Shown here one piece after another: positions 1 through 8,224 of a DNA stretch of 64,000 bases. Both the position numbers and the translations under genes were made by a program. Source of the stretch: Darwinimomas sp045600945 (lineage in GTDB: Bacteria > Bacillota > Clostridia > Lachnospirales > Lachnospiraceae). The notes under the pieces were generated by a model. That model made no database searches, was not told the origin of the DNA, and was given only the letters and a program-made list of their open reading frames with translations. The stretch is taken from contig JAZRYX010000078.1 in assembly GCA_045600945.1 (NCBI GenBank), forward strand, positions 1-64,000, in the 5' to 3' direction. Position 1 is the first letter of the stretch. The number at the start of each line of letters is the position of its first letter.

Positions 1-1
1 A

Positions 2-337
2 GAATGTATAAAAGGAAACAACTGTCATACTGCATTTGAGGACAGAAATAAAAGACTGGATATATCTAAGACATTTATTAACAAGCGTCAGGAATCACGT
101 GAAAGAATCATGTCCGAAGAAGGATGCATGTTGAGAATGAACAGGAGCATACAAGCAGAAGGGTCATTTAGCGAAACGAAAGATGGCATGGGATTCAGGC
201 GATACCTGAGCCGTGGAAAGAAAAATGTTCTGGCAGAAAGCATCATCGTAGCCATGGCGAGAAACATGAATAAGCTCCATACAAAGATACAAAGTGGCCG
301 GACCGGAATGCATTTATATCCACTAAAAAGCGCTTAA
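2..337 (+). mobile_element. IS1182-like transposase, C-terminal fragment cut by window edge
   Basis: The frame is open from the left edge to a TAA at 335-337 and encodes about 111 residues. The stretch reading QAEGSFSETKDGMGFRRY followed by LSRGKKNV and MARNMNKLH is the conserved C-terminal end of DDE transposases of the IS1182 group, including the catalytic Glu of QAEG. The gene's start lies left of the window, so I cannot tell whether the element is intact. The phrase normally reads QAEGVFG-like with a following 'K.D.GFRRF', so the match is good. It is followed by a non-coding tail and the element's terminal repeat. Transposition function is known for the family; activity of this copy is not shown. 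Confidence 0.85.
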
Positions 338-455
338 TTTTTAAAAATTCAAAATCGATAAAAAGCCTTGCAGACATATCTCGGATATGTCTAGGGGGAG
401 TCTCTCTCCTGACAGATATCCACGCTGAAACATAAAATAAAACATGAAATCCACA

Positions 456-510
456 GAAAAAGGAGCTGCACACTCACGATTTTTCAATCGCTTGTGCGAC
501 AGCCCCTTTT
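456..510. repeat. IS1182-like right end with terminal inverted repeat and hairpin
   Basis: The arm AAAAGGAGCTG..CACA (from 456) is complementary, with a small bulge, to TGTGCGACAGCCCCTTTT ending at 510, and an inner CGATT/AATCG stem closes the loop. Read from the right, the end begins with GGGGCTGTCGCACAAG, typical of IS1182-family termini. The element therefore stops about 8-12 bp from the stop codon of the minus-strand smsB gene. The left end is outside the window, so the inverted-repeat pair cannot be confirmed. The region 338-455 between transposase and repeat holds nothing else I recognise. Confidence 0.65.
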
Positions 511-517
511 GCTATAT

Positions 518-1438
518 TTATTTCAAAAATCCGTTTATTATCTGTTCTTCAGCCTCAGCCTCAGTAAGACCCAATGTCATAAGCTTTGTCAGTTGTTCTC
601 CGGCAATTTTTCCGATGGCCGCTTCGTGGATAAGCTGAGCATCTATATTATTTGCATCAAGTTCAGGTGTAGCATACACATGCGCATTATCCATAATGAT
701 CGCATCACATTCAGTGTGACCTGAGCATGCTGCATTTCCGATAACTTTGGAACGATAATCCTGCGTTGATTCATCACGTGCAACCGAACGTGAGACTACA
801 TCGGCTGTGCTTCCTTTACCATTCATTTCGACGGTATATTCGCTAAGCGCATACTGTTTACCGTGTGTCATCAGACGCTCCCGTACGATAAGTTTGGCAT
901 TTGCATCCAGCTTTGCAAGAGTAGTACGTTTAGTTGAATCCACACCTTTTATCTGGACCATCTCGAGCTCTGCAGTTGATCCTTCTTCCATGTACATTTC
1001 CGTAACAGGATTAAGAATCCGCTTTCCGTTTCCGTCACCTTCACCATAATGCTTTTCGATGTATTTCATCCGGGCATTTTTACCGATGAAGAAGCGATGT
1101 ATGCCATCATGTTCAGAATCCTGATTGCCGCAGTTATGGATGCCGCATCCGGCAACTATGACTACATCAGAGTCCTCTCCTAGATAAAAGTCGTTATATA
1201 CAGTTTCTTTGATTCCGCTTTCAGAAAGAACAACCGGAATATGCACACTTTCATGTTTTGTGCCGGGTTTGATTTTTACATCTATTCCGGGCTTATCGGT
1301 TTTTGTAATTATATCGATATTTGCTGTAGTATTTCTGCCTGCAGACTCGCTGTTGACGCGGAAGTTGTATGCTCCGATCGGAGTTTCATGAATATCAGCT
1401 ACCTCCTCAAGGATGTGCTGAGATACTTTATCTATCAT
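518..1438 (-). CDS. smsB: SmsB, SufB/SufD-type Fe-S cluster scaffold (minimal SUF system)
   Basis: A 306-residue protein of the SufB/SufD family, which together with the ATPase SmsC assembles iron-sulfur clusters in the cytoplasm. It is much shorter than E. coli SufB (about 495 residues) and corresponds to the two-gene SMS (SUF-like minimal) system of anaerobes. The C-terminal half has the beta-helix core, with Cys244 in the TECDAIIMD segment and His271 in LIHEAAIGKI, matching the conserved Cys and His that bind the nascent cluster in SufB. Its ATG overlaps the smsC stop by 4 bp, so the two are translationally coupled. No sufS, sufU or other SUF gene lies nearby. An IS end lies immediately downstream. 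Confidence 0.9.
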   Translation of the reverse strand: MIDKVSQHILEEVADIHETPIGAYNFRVNSESAGRNTTANIDIITKTDKPGIDVKIKPGTKHESVHIPVVLSESGIKETVYNDFYLGEDSDVVIVAGCGIHNCGNQDSEHDGIHRFFIGKNARMKYIEKHYGEGDGNGKRILNPVTEMYMEEGSTAELEMVQIKGVDSTKRTTLAKLDANAKLIVRERLMTHGKQYALSEYTVEMNGKGSTADVVSRSVARDESTQDYRSKVIGNAACSGHTECDAIIMDNAHVYATPELDANNIDAQLIHEAAIGKIAGEQLTKLMTLGLTEAEAEEQIINGFLK

Positions 1439-2178
1439 ATACCGGCACCTCCTTTTGCTCCGTTACACATAATCATGGCTGCGGTAGTTCCGAGAATTTC
1501 AGGAAGTATTTCCTCCCGGGAACCGTGCTTTGTAATGTGTCCTGCATCTATTACTATGATTTCATCTGCAATATTCAAAATTCTTTCCTGATGAGAGATG
1601 ATAAGTATAGAGCCATGGATATTGTCACGCATTTCCTCAAATACATTGATGAGATTTGAGAAACTCCAGAGATCGATTCCTGCCTCAGGTTCATCAAATA
1701 TTGAGAGAATGGTCCCGCGTGCCATAATCATGGCAATCTCTATTCGCTTAAGTTCCCCGCCTGAAAGAGAAGCATTGACTTCCCGATTGATATAATCCTT
1801 TGCACAAAGTCCTACAGATGAGAGATATGTGCACGCTTCAGATACGGTGAGTTCTTTTTTTGATGAAATACGCAGCAAATCAAGGACATTTAATCCTTTA
1901 AATCTTACGGGCTGCTGAAACGCAAAGCTTATGCCGGCATTGGCACGTTCGGTGATTGAGGCGTGAGTGATGTCTTTGCCATTGAGTATGATTTGCCCGC
2001 TTGTGGGTGTTTCGATACCCATAATAAGTCGTGCAAGAGTAGACTTACCGCTTCCGTTAGGACCGGTAATGACAACAAATTTATTATCACCGATATTAAG
2101 GGAGATGTCATTGGCTATAGTTTTGATACCTCCGTTTTCGTCGGTTACCGTAAATGTAAGATTCTTAAGTTCAAGCAT
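1435..2178 (-). CDS. smsC: SmsC, Fe-S assembly ABC-type ATPase (SufC-like)
   Basis: A 247-residue ABC ATPase of the SufC family. Walker A is GPNGSGKST (residues 39-47), the signature is LSGGE (138-142) and Walker B is ILSIFDEPEAG (157-167), where the EPEAG context (instead of EPTSG) is typical of SufC. It energises cluster assembly on SmsB and is soluble, with no membrane permease partner. The ATG is preceded by a strong AAGGAGG 7 nt upstream. It is the first gene of a two-gene operon driven by a promoter that overlaps the divergent promoter of the lipoprotein gene at 2255. Confidence 0.93.
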   Translation of the reverse strand: MLELKNLTFTVTDENGGIKTIANDISLNIGDNKFVVITGPNGSGKSTLARLIMGIETPTSGQIILNGKDITHASITERANAGISFAFQQPVRFKGLNVLDLLRISSKKELTVSEACTYLSSVGLCAKDYINREVNASLSGGELKRIEIAMIMARGTILSIFDEPEAGIDLWSFSNLINVFEEMRDNIHGSILIISHQERILNIADEIIVIDAGHITKHGSREEILPEILGTTAAMIMCNGAKGGAGI

Positions 2179-2196
2179 AGTAAACCTCCTTAACTA

Positions 2197-2225
2197 ATTG
2201 TCCTTTACTTAAGAATATTTGTCAA
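2197..2225 (-). promoter_or_regulatory. sms operon promoter, TTGACA-17-GACAAT
   Basis: On the minus strand TTGACA occupies 2225-2220, a 17-nt spacer follows, and GACAAT (4 of 6 to consensus) occupies 2202-2197. This gives an 18-20 nt leader ending in AAGGAGG before the smsC ATG. Its -35 box overlaps the -35 box of the plus-strand promoter at 2219-2224. Confidence 0.6.
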
Positions 2226-2247
2226 GATAGTTGCGGAGTGATATAAT
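2219..2247 (+). promoter_or_regulatory. Promoter TTGTCA-17-TATAAT placed for a leaderless transcript
   Basis: TTGTCA at 2219-2224, a 17-nt spacer and a perfect TATAAT at 2242-2247. The expected transcription start (about 7 nt after the -10 box) coincides with the ATG at 2255, and there is no Shine-Dalgarno sequence before that ATG. The -35 box is shared base for base, on the opposite strand, with the sms promoter. Confidence 0.7.
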
Positions 2248-2254
2248 TTGACTT

Positions 2255-3832
2255 ATGAAATATAGTTCAAAATGCGTCGTTGTGCTCGCTTGCATGGCAA
2301 CATTGCTTTGCGCGTGCTCAAACCAGACCAAGTATGAACCTCTGGAGACTCCTGTTGTCGTTGAGACAGAAAAGGAAACAGAGACTCAGACCGAGGAAGT
2401 GATCAGTCTTGTAACACTACCGCCTCAGGTCTATGTTAAAGTCCCCGTAAATCTCCTGAAAGAACCCGGAAAGACTGAACTGGGAGCATTTGAGGACAGG
2501 GGAACAGAACTGGATGTTATCGGATATAAAGGTGAGGATGAAGAAGGAAATATCATATATTATGAGGTTTCCGATGGAGATAATACGGGATATGTAAACA
2601 ATTGGTATGTTTGTGAAAGTCCCGATGAAGCAAAAAGACCCGAAATAGCAACTCCGAATGAGGAGGGTGTGATTCCAAAGGAGAATCTGCCGCCGGAGGG
2701 CAGTGATGAGTATTATTTATCAATAAATGCCGTGCGTGAGGACAGATTCGGAGGCGGAACCGGAGGTGATCCGGATTATTATGCGCGTGATAAGGAATTT
2801 GAAGCAAATAAGGAGATGCCCGAAAGGGTAAAGGCACTGTATCTGACAGGTCGTGTCGGTGGAGACAGTCTCGATGAATTTATCGATATAGCAAATAATT
2901 CGGGAATCAACGCATTTGTTGTGAATATAGCAGACAATACAGAGATAGCATATAAGTCGGAAGTGATGAAGGAATTTTGTCCGTCTGCATACGATCAGGC
3001 CATATATCTTCCGGAGGAATATGCAGAGCGTATTAACAGGATTAAAGATGCCGGATTTTATGTAATAGGCAGGATGACAACATTTAATGATGATTATCTG
3101 GCAATTGATCATCCTGAACTGACGATATGCGATTTAGAAGGAAACCCGAAGGAATTGTCAAACGGATACTGGCCATCGCCGTATTCAAGAAGAGTCTGGC
3201 AGTACAAATTGGATATCGCAAAAGAAGCTGTGGATTGGTTTGACTTTGATGAGATACAGTTTGATTATGTCAGATTTCCGGATCGAACACAATCGGCTGA
3301 AAAAGAAGGCAACGTAGACTACAGAAATGAAAATAATGAAACCAAGAATCAGGCTATTCAGAGATTCCTTATGTATGTCACGGACCAACTCCATGAAAAA
3401 GGAATACATGTCGGTGCTGATGTTTTCGGAGAAGTCTCGGGGAATTTCGTCGGAGGATACGGTCAGTACTGGCCTGCTATATCTAATGTAGTTGATGTTA
3501 TATCGGGTATGCCTTATCCCGATCACTATGCTGCTACAGAAGACTATCTGCCGTGGGAACATCCGTATGAGACGATAACGGGTTTTGCAGAGTCTGCAGT
3601 AGAAAGACAGAAAGAATGTCCTACACCTGCAAGAGTCAGGACATGGATTCAGGGATACAATTCTTTCAGAGAACCATATACGGAGTATTATGCCGATTTT
3701 GTCGGAAAAGAGATACAGGCTTTGTATGATGCGGGTCTTTATGACGGATGGATGATCTGGAACGGAGCAGCAAGCCTTGAAAGCTATACAAAACAAAGTG
3801 AGATATACGATATGGAGCCTGATGCTTCATAA
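2255..3832 (+). CDS. Lipoprotein with SH3-like domain and DUF4015-type putative glycoside hydrolase domain
   Basis: A 525-residue predicted lipoprotein: a hydrophobic signal ends in LLCAC with the lipid-accepting Cys at 21, followed by an acidic Glu/Thr-rich linker. Residues about 58-130 resemble a bacterial SH3 domain (a VNLLKEPG strand). Residues about 185-510 match the DUF4015 family of TIM-barrel proteins related to GH13-like hydrolases: RVKALYLTGR, a WFDFDEIQFDYVRFPD strand with acidic candidates, and an IQGYNSF/WMIWNG end. The location would be the outer face of the membrane, acting on cell wall or surface glycans; the substrate is unknown. It is a single-gene unit with its own promoter and apparently no mRNA leader. 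Confidence 0.8.
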   Translation: MKYSSKCVVVLACMATLLCACSNQTKYEPLETPVVVETEKETETQTEEVISLVTLPPQVYVKVPVNLLKEPGKTELGAFEDRGTELDVIGYKGEDEEGNIIYYEVSDGDNTGYVNNWYVCESPDEAKRPEIATPNEEGVIPKENLPPEGSDEYYLSINAVREDRFGGGTGGDPDYYARDKEFEANKEMPERVKALYLTGRVGGDSLDEFIDIANNSGINAFVVNIADNTEIAYKSEVMKEFCPSAYDQAIYLPEEYAERINRIKDAGFYVIGRMTTFNDDYLAIDHPELTICDLEGNPKELSNGYWPSPYSRRVWQYKLDIAKEAVDWFDFDEIQFDYVRFPDRTQSAEKEGNVDYRNENNETKNQAIQRFLMYVTDQLHEKGIHVGADVFGEVSGNFVGGYGQYWPAISNVVDVISGMPYPDHYAATEDYLPWEHPYETITGFAESAVERQKECPTPARVRTWIQGYNSFREPYTEYYADFVGKEIQALYDAGLYDGWMIWNGAASLESYTKQSEIYDMEPDAS

Positions 3833-3862
3833 ACAATATAGAATAAGTTTTACATAAAGATT

Positions 3863-4861
3863 ATGGGAGGAATAACTATGGACACAAACAAAAGACCTGA
3901 TGATATGGAAAGAATCAGTTCACCCGCACTTGCGAAAGCTTTTATTGAAGAACAGGAAAAAGCTATACAGGCGCAAGTCGGAGACGGCAAAGTTCTTCTT
4001 GCATTATCAGGTGGCGTAGACTCATCAGTATGTGCGGCACTTATTATGAAGGCCATCGGACAGCAGCTTGTATGTGTCCACGTAAACCACGGACTTTTGA
4101 GAAAAGGAGAACCCGAGCAGGTTATAGAGGTTTTCAGAAATCAGCTCAAAGGAAATCTTGTGTATGTAGATGCTACGGACAGATTTCTTGATAAACTTGC
4201 AGGGGTAAGTGATCCTGAGACTAAAAGAAAAATAATAGGAAAAGAATTCATAGATGTATTTGTAGAGGAAGCTAAAAAACTTGACGGAATCAGATTCCTC
4301 GGGCAGGGTACTATCTATCCGGATATTCTGGAATCGGCAGACGGTATCAAAGCACATCATAATGTAGGAGGACTTCCGGAAGAGCTTAATTTCGAACTTG
4401 TTGAGCCGGTAAAACTTCTTTATAAGGACGAAGTACGTGTCGTTGGTAAGGAACTTGGACTTCCGGATAACATGGTTAATCGCCAGCCGTTCCCGGGACC
4501 GGGACTCGGAGTCAGATGTGTAGGAGCAATTACCCGAGACAGACTTGAGGCAGTCAGAGAGTCTGATGCCATACTTCGTGAAGAATTTGCAAATGCCGGG
4601 CTGGAGGGCAAGGTATGGCAGTACTTTACGGTTGTTCCGCCCGTTACTTCAACCGGTATAAAAGACGGAAAGAGGACAGATGACTGGATGGTTATAATAC
4701 GTGCTGTTAATTCCGTAGATGCAACAGCAGCAACAGTACCGGAGATCCCATACGAGATTCTCTTCAAAATCCGTGACAGAATATTCAAAGAAGTAAAAGG
4801 AGTAAACAGAGTTCTGTTTGATCTTTCAACGAAGCCGCTGGCTACGATAGAGTATGAATAA
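3863..4861 (+). CDS. guaA: GMP synthase ATP-pyrophosphatase subunit, without glutaminase domain
   Basis: A 332-residue protein equal to the C-terminal two thirds of GMP synthase. The PP-loop SGGVDSS is at 44-50, and the dimerisation domain carries RQPFPGPGLGVR and the closing LSTKPLATIEYE (usual form KPPATIEWE). It adenylates XMP and aminates it to GMP. The roughly 200-residue class I glutamine amidotransferase domain found in most bacterial GuaA is absent and the ATG has its own GGGAGG site, so this is not a truncated annotation. It either uses free ammonia or pairs with a separate glutaminase, as archaeal GuaAa/GuaAb do; none is encoded in the window. The stop codon lies inside the large hairpin that follows. 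Confidence 0.88.
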   Translation: MGGITMDTNKRPDDMERISSPALAKAFIEEQEKAIQAQVGDGKVLLALSGGVDSSVCAALIMKAIGQQLVCVHVNHGLLRKGEPEQVIEVFRNQLKGNLVYVDATDRFLDKLAGVSDPETKRKIIGKEFIDVFVEEAKKLDGIRFLGQGTIYPDILESADGIKAHHNVGGLPEELNFELVEPVKLLYKDEVRVVGKELGLPDNMVNRQPFPGPGLGVRCVGAITRDRLEAVRESDAILREEFANAGLEGKVWQYFTVVPPVTSTGIKDGKRTDDWMVIIRAVNSVDATAATVPEIPYEILFKIRDRIFKEVKGVNRVLFDLSTKPLATIEYE

Positions 4862-5008
4862 GACGAGCCACGCAAGAAAAGAGACAGATGAGGCATCAAG
4901 CTTGCTTGAAATGACACATCTGTCTCTTTTCTTATGCGGCGACCTACGTACGATGCTTCTTGTCGCATGCTTTTGCGGCAAGAAGAGAGTGGCTCGTCTT
5001 ATTCGTAC
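4852..5008 (+). terminator. Large three-way-junction hairpin overlapping the guaA stop codon
   Basis: An outer stem of 16 perfectly paired bases (4856-4871 with 4989-5004), extendable to about 20 with a G-U pair, encloses two further arms. Arm 1 pairs 4874-4890 with 4917-4933 (17 perfect pairs). Arm 2 pairs 4956-4967 with 4974-4985 (12 pairs, one G-U). The outer stem includes the guaA TAA at 4859-4861. There is no clear U-run, so a simple intrinsic terminator is only one possibility; a mobile miniature element or a structured RNA is also possible. Confidence 0.75.
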
Positions 5009-5107
5009 TTTGACGTGAGCTCGGATAACTTAACACTTTGAAATTTGCACAGATTGCTTGGATATGTTAAAATAGCTTAAATTATACAATGAGGAGGATA
5101 CTATAGT

Positions 5108-5332
5108 ATGTCAGCATTACAGATGGAAGCATATGAGATGATGGGTCAGTTGTCAGAACCAAAGCTGAAGCTGATAATAGAAATTATGAAAAATTTCAAT
5201 AGTTCTCCCGCAAAAACAAATGGCACAAAAACAAGCAAGAGAATAGGAATCGCAAAAGGGAAATTTGTAGTTCCGGATGACATAGATGAATGCAATGAAG
5301 AAATTGCTGAAATGTTCGGGGTGAATGTATGA
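5108..5332 (+). CDS. Antitoxin of a PIN-domain (VapBC-like) toxin-antitoxin pair
   Basis: A 74-residue protein with a helical N-terminus (YEMMGQLSEPKLKLIIEIM) and a C-terminal tail GKFVVPDDIDECNEEIAEMFG, resembling the DUF2281-like antitoxins whose tail wraps a PIN toxin. The start ATG follows AGGAGG. The stop overlaps the ATG of the toxin frame (ATGA), the usual coupling in these pairs. The assignment rests on size, tail and partner rather than on a diagnostic motif. Confidence 0.7.
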   Translation: MSALQMEAYEMMGQLSEPKLKLIIEIMKNFNSSPAKTNGTKTSKRIGIAKGKFVVPDDIDECNEEIAEMFGVNV

Positions 5333-5729
5333 AACTGTTGCTAGACACTCACATAATTCTCTGGGCATTGACAGATGATTCAAAATCCCAATGGATGCAA
5401 AAAGACTGATAGAGGATGAGTCAAATGATGTATATTTCAGCCTTGCATCTGCCTGGGAAGTAGAAATAAAGCACAGTTTGGGGAAACTTCCGATTTCAGG
5501 CCAAAATCTATATGATAATTGTGTAGCGGCAGGATATTTGCCGATGAGCATTGAAATTAGCCATATTAAAGGTCTTTCATCATTAAGAAGATCCGAAGCT
5601 GCTGCGAAGCACAATGATCCTTTTGATCGTATCTTAATAACGCAAGCCAAGGTAGAAGCTTGTGTATTATTGACACAGGATGCTTTGCTTAAGGATTACA
5701 ATGAAAAATGTGTTATGGTTGTCAAGTGA
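5329..5729 (+). pseudogene. PIN-domain toxin (VapC-like) interrupted by a -1 frameshift
   Basis: From the ATG at 5329 the frame reads MKLLLDTHIILWALTDDSK and then stops at 5407-5409. The frame that continues the family sequence is open from before 5391 to 5729 (MDAKRLIEDESNDVYFS, then LASAWEVEIK, DPFDRILITQA). Joining the two after the AAAA run at 5382-5385 restores a normal PIN domain of about 133 residues with its acidic residues: Asp6 of LLLDTH, Glu of WEVEIK and Asp of DPFDR. One lost A in that run explains it. Programmed slippage or a sequencing error remain possible. If real, the toxin is inactive while the antitoxin is intact. Confidence 0.78.
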
Positions 5730-5876
5730 AAGGAGCTTTTTTTGTTTCCTATTTTACTACTTATAATTACGATTTTATCAGGAAAAGAAAATATAAAGTA
5801 TTTCTGATTTTCAGAAGAATAACAAATCCCGGTTTGTTGGATGTATGCAAACAAATTTCTTTGACGGAAGATAGAA

Positions 5877-6977
5877 TCATGGAAGGACTGTTTTTCCAAA
5901 TAATACCTTGATTCCAAACAGATCGTAAAGTGGAGTGTTGTCATCAGTCTCAGAATGGAATATATACCATTTATCCCCATCCTTTATATTGTTACAGCTG
6001 TCGGTTGCAACTTCAATTTTAAAGCATGTTCCATCATCTCTTTCAAGGACAAGTTCAGCATCATAAGGACAGTTCGGCCAGCCTTTGATCTCATCAGCCT
6101 TACTGAAACTATCCTCAATCCATTTAAGTGACTCTGCATCTGTGACACTGTATTCATTGCTATCAATAAATAATGTTGCCTGTATAAGGTCATGTATTTC
6201 TGATGCAGCAAAAGGACTGTAGTTCCTCAGATCCCCGGACAGTATTTCTTCCTTACCGTAATTCTCTGTAAAGTCCAGCCTGACAGGATCTGAACCATAG
6301 TCCTGATATGAATCTATATCAAGATTATTATCCTTTATGTAGTTTCGAAGATACCATTCTCGTCTTGATTTTAAGGGATCCTTGCTTGCATCACTCGAAT
6401 CATGGAACTGCTGCTCCAGAACAGTATTACCGGCGCATATTCGTTTTATATCTTCTGCATAGTATGAACCATCCGCGGCCCTGTCCATCCGTGTAACTTC
6501 GTAGCTGTTATCGCCGGTTTTTCTTAGATATAACGCACATGGATTTTCTCCGCCGCTTTCACAGAATAGAGTCTTTCCTTTTTTTGAATAGATAAACATC
6601 CAGAAATTTCCATATACCTTTACATCGTTCTGTACCGGAAAATCATCATCTGTACATTCCTCTCGAAAAATGCAGAATGCCGGAATCATAACTGAACCTG
6701 CAGGTTTATAGTAAATGTCCGCACCCTGAAAGAACTCTGTAATTGCCTTCTCTATTCCGTCATCTCCTGAATATAGATAGAGTGGTAGCGTAGCATTTTC
6801 TTCTACGGTTATGTCGTTTTCAGTTTTCACTTCGTAAAGGTCAGTTTCTGTTTCGTTAATTTCAGTAATGATTTCGCTGGTGGTATTAGCATTATTTTCA
6901 GTGTTCTCGTTTTTACTACAGCCGGATGCAATGGAGATGATGAGCATCGAAAGTATCAATATAATCGTTTTATTCAT
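5877..6977 (-). CDS. Hypothetical lipoprotein
   Basis: A 366-residue protein with a signal peptide ending in the lipobox IASGC (Cys20) and then an Asn/Thr/Glu-rich linker. I do not recognise the remainder. It looks globular and acidic, with a segment around residues 260-350 (ESLKWIEDSFSKADEI, then GWPNCPYDAELVL and KWYIFHSE) resembling the general look of secreted beta-rich domains in Firmicutes. The upstream ribosome site is weak. It stands alone between the toxin remnant and the sugar transporter. The 147-bp gap 5730-5876 holds no supported gene. Confidence 0.6.
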   Translation of the reverse strand: MNKTIILILSMLIISIASGCSKNENTENNANTTSEIITEINETETDLYEVKTENDITVEENATLPLYLYSGDDGIEKAITEFFQGADIYYKPAGSVMIPAFCIFREECTDDDFPVQNDVKVYGNFWMFIYSKKGKTLFCESGGENPCALYLRKTGDNSYEVTRMDRAADGSYYAEDIKRICAGNTVLEQQFHDSSDASKDPLKSRREWYLRNYIKDNNLDIDSYQDYGSDPVRLDFTENYGKEEILSGDLRNYSPFAASEIHDLIQATLFIDSNEYSVTDAESLKWIEDSFSKADEIKGWPNCPYDAELVLERDDGTCFKIEVATDSCNNIKDGDKWYIFHSETDDNTPLYDLFGIKVLFGKTVLP

Positions 6978-7170
6978 GGGTGATCCATCTTTCTTATCTT
7001 GGGAAAAAGTATATAGATATTATTTCGGCAAGTGGGAATAAGGAAAATGATGAGTTTCATCAGGTGGTCATCGACTCTATCTTGTTCATAAGCCATTCCA
7101 TCACGATTTTATTATGATAGTTCTGACAGGTACATTAGAAATATCTGTTTTTAAAGCAATGTCTCTCTGG

Positions 7171-7192
7171 GGAACGCCTTTGCAGGCGTTCC
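7171..7192 (-). terminator. Hairpin downstream of the first mgl operon
   Basis: GGAACGCC pairs with GGCGTTCC around a 6-nt loop, directly after the stop of the minus-strand permease gene. The U-tract on the minus side is poor, so it may act as a 3' stabilising hairpin or a weak terminator. The rest of 6978-7170 shows no gene. Confidence 0.5.
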
Positions 7193-7194
7193 TA

Positions 7195-8214
7195 TTATTT
7201 CCTCACACGATATTTCTTCATGTCGATGATGCAGGCTGTAAGGATGATTGCACCTTTGATGATGTACTGGAAGTTGGAATCCACACCGATGTACATAAGA
7301 CCTACAAATATAATTCGAAGAAGAAGAACACCTGTGACGACTCCTTTGATCTTTCCGGTACCACCTACGAAGGAAACACCTCCTATGACGCAGGCTGCTA
7401 TGGCATCAAGCTCATAATTAAGACCTGTTGAAGCAGAGTTGGAACCGATTCGTGCTGCTTCGATAAAACCTGTATATCCGTAAAGTATACCGGCAAGAAT
7501 AAATACACCGATGATAGTTCCGGTTACACGAACGCCGGCAACCCTCGCGGATTCTGCGTTGGAACCAATGGCAAACATATTCTTACCGAAGGCTGTCTTG
7601 TTCCATATGACCCACATGATTGCGGTTATTATAATAGCGAACCAGACATAATTCGGAATAGGAGTATCACCTATTGAAAGAATCGATCCTGATACAAACT
7701 GCATATATTCGGGTGCAAGTCCGGATAAGGTCTGACCATTGTTATTGCCTATCATCAGGAACATAAGCAGCAGACCATACATAATGAGCTGAGTTGATAG
7801 AGTTACGATGAAAGGATGAATGCTGAACTTTGCAACAAAGAAACCGTTCAGGCATCCGAATAATGCTCCGATAAAAAGTGCAACAAAAAGTGCAACGAAG
7901 ATTGGCATGGTAGGAACACCTGCGAAAAGCTTTCCGATATAGTCTGTGGACTGAAGCAGAGCAGCTGATACACATGCGGTCAGTCCGACCATTCTTCCGG
8001 CTGAAAGATCAGTACCGGTCAGGATGATGGTTCCTGCGATCCCAAGAGCCATAGGAAGGCTGGCTGCCGTTAAAGAAATAATATTGACTATTGAGGATAT
8101 TGACAGAAACTGAGGTTCAATAATCTCAATAACAAGTATCGCCAGAACAAGAAAAACGTATATAGAATTGTCTGATAACAGTTTTTTGATATTGATTGCT
8201 TTCTTCTTTTCCAT
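7195..8214 (-). CDS. mglC: Sugar ABC transporter permease (MglC/RbsC-like)
   Basis: A 339-residue integral membrane protein with about 8-10 hydrophobic segments, of the branched-chain/ribose/galactose permease family. Typical motifs are GTIILTGTDLSAGRMVGL, HPFIVTLSTQL, GKNMFAIGSNAESARVAGV and IGGVSFVGGTGKIKGVV. I place the start at the MEKKK methionine because AAGGGGATT precedes it by the usual distance; a longer frame up to 8295 runs into the ATPase gene. It forms the membrane channel with the ATPase encoded just upstream. It is a paralogue of the permease at 35065. Confidence 0.9.
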   Translation of the reverse strand: MEKKKAINIKKLLSDNSIYVFLVLAILVIEIIEPQFLSISSIVNIISLTAASLPMALGIAGTIILTGTDLSAGRMVGLTACVSAALLQSTDYIGKLFAGVPTMPIFVALFVALFIGALFGCLNGFFVAKFSIHPFIVTLSTQLIMYGLLLMFLMIGNNNGQTLSGLAPEYMQFVSGSILSIGDTPIPNYVWFAIIITAIMWVIWNKTAFGKNMFAIGSNAESARVAGVRVTGTIIGVFILAGILYGYTGFIEAARIGSNSASTGLNYELDAIAACVIGGVSFVGGTGKIKGVVTGVLLLRIIFVGLMYIGVDSNFQYIIKGAIILTACIIDMKKYRVRK

Positions 8215-8224
8215 GATAATCCCC

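Noticed and set aside
3185..3796. 203-codon minus-strand frame
   Set aside because: Lies wholly inside the well-supported lipoprotein gene in antisense; Cys/Ile/Ser-rich translation typical of a shadow frame.
5708..5911. Small plus-strand frame after the PIN toxin
   Set aside because: No ribosome site, no recognisable sequence, runs into the convergent lipoprotein gene and has AT-rich random composition.
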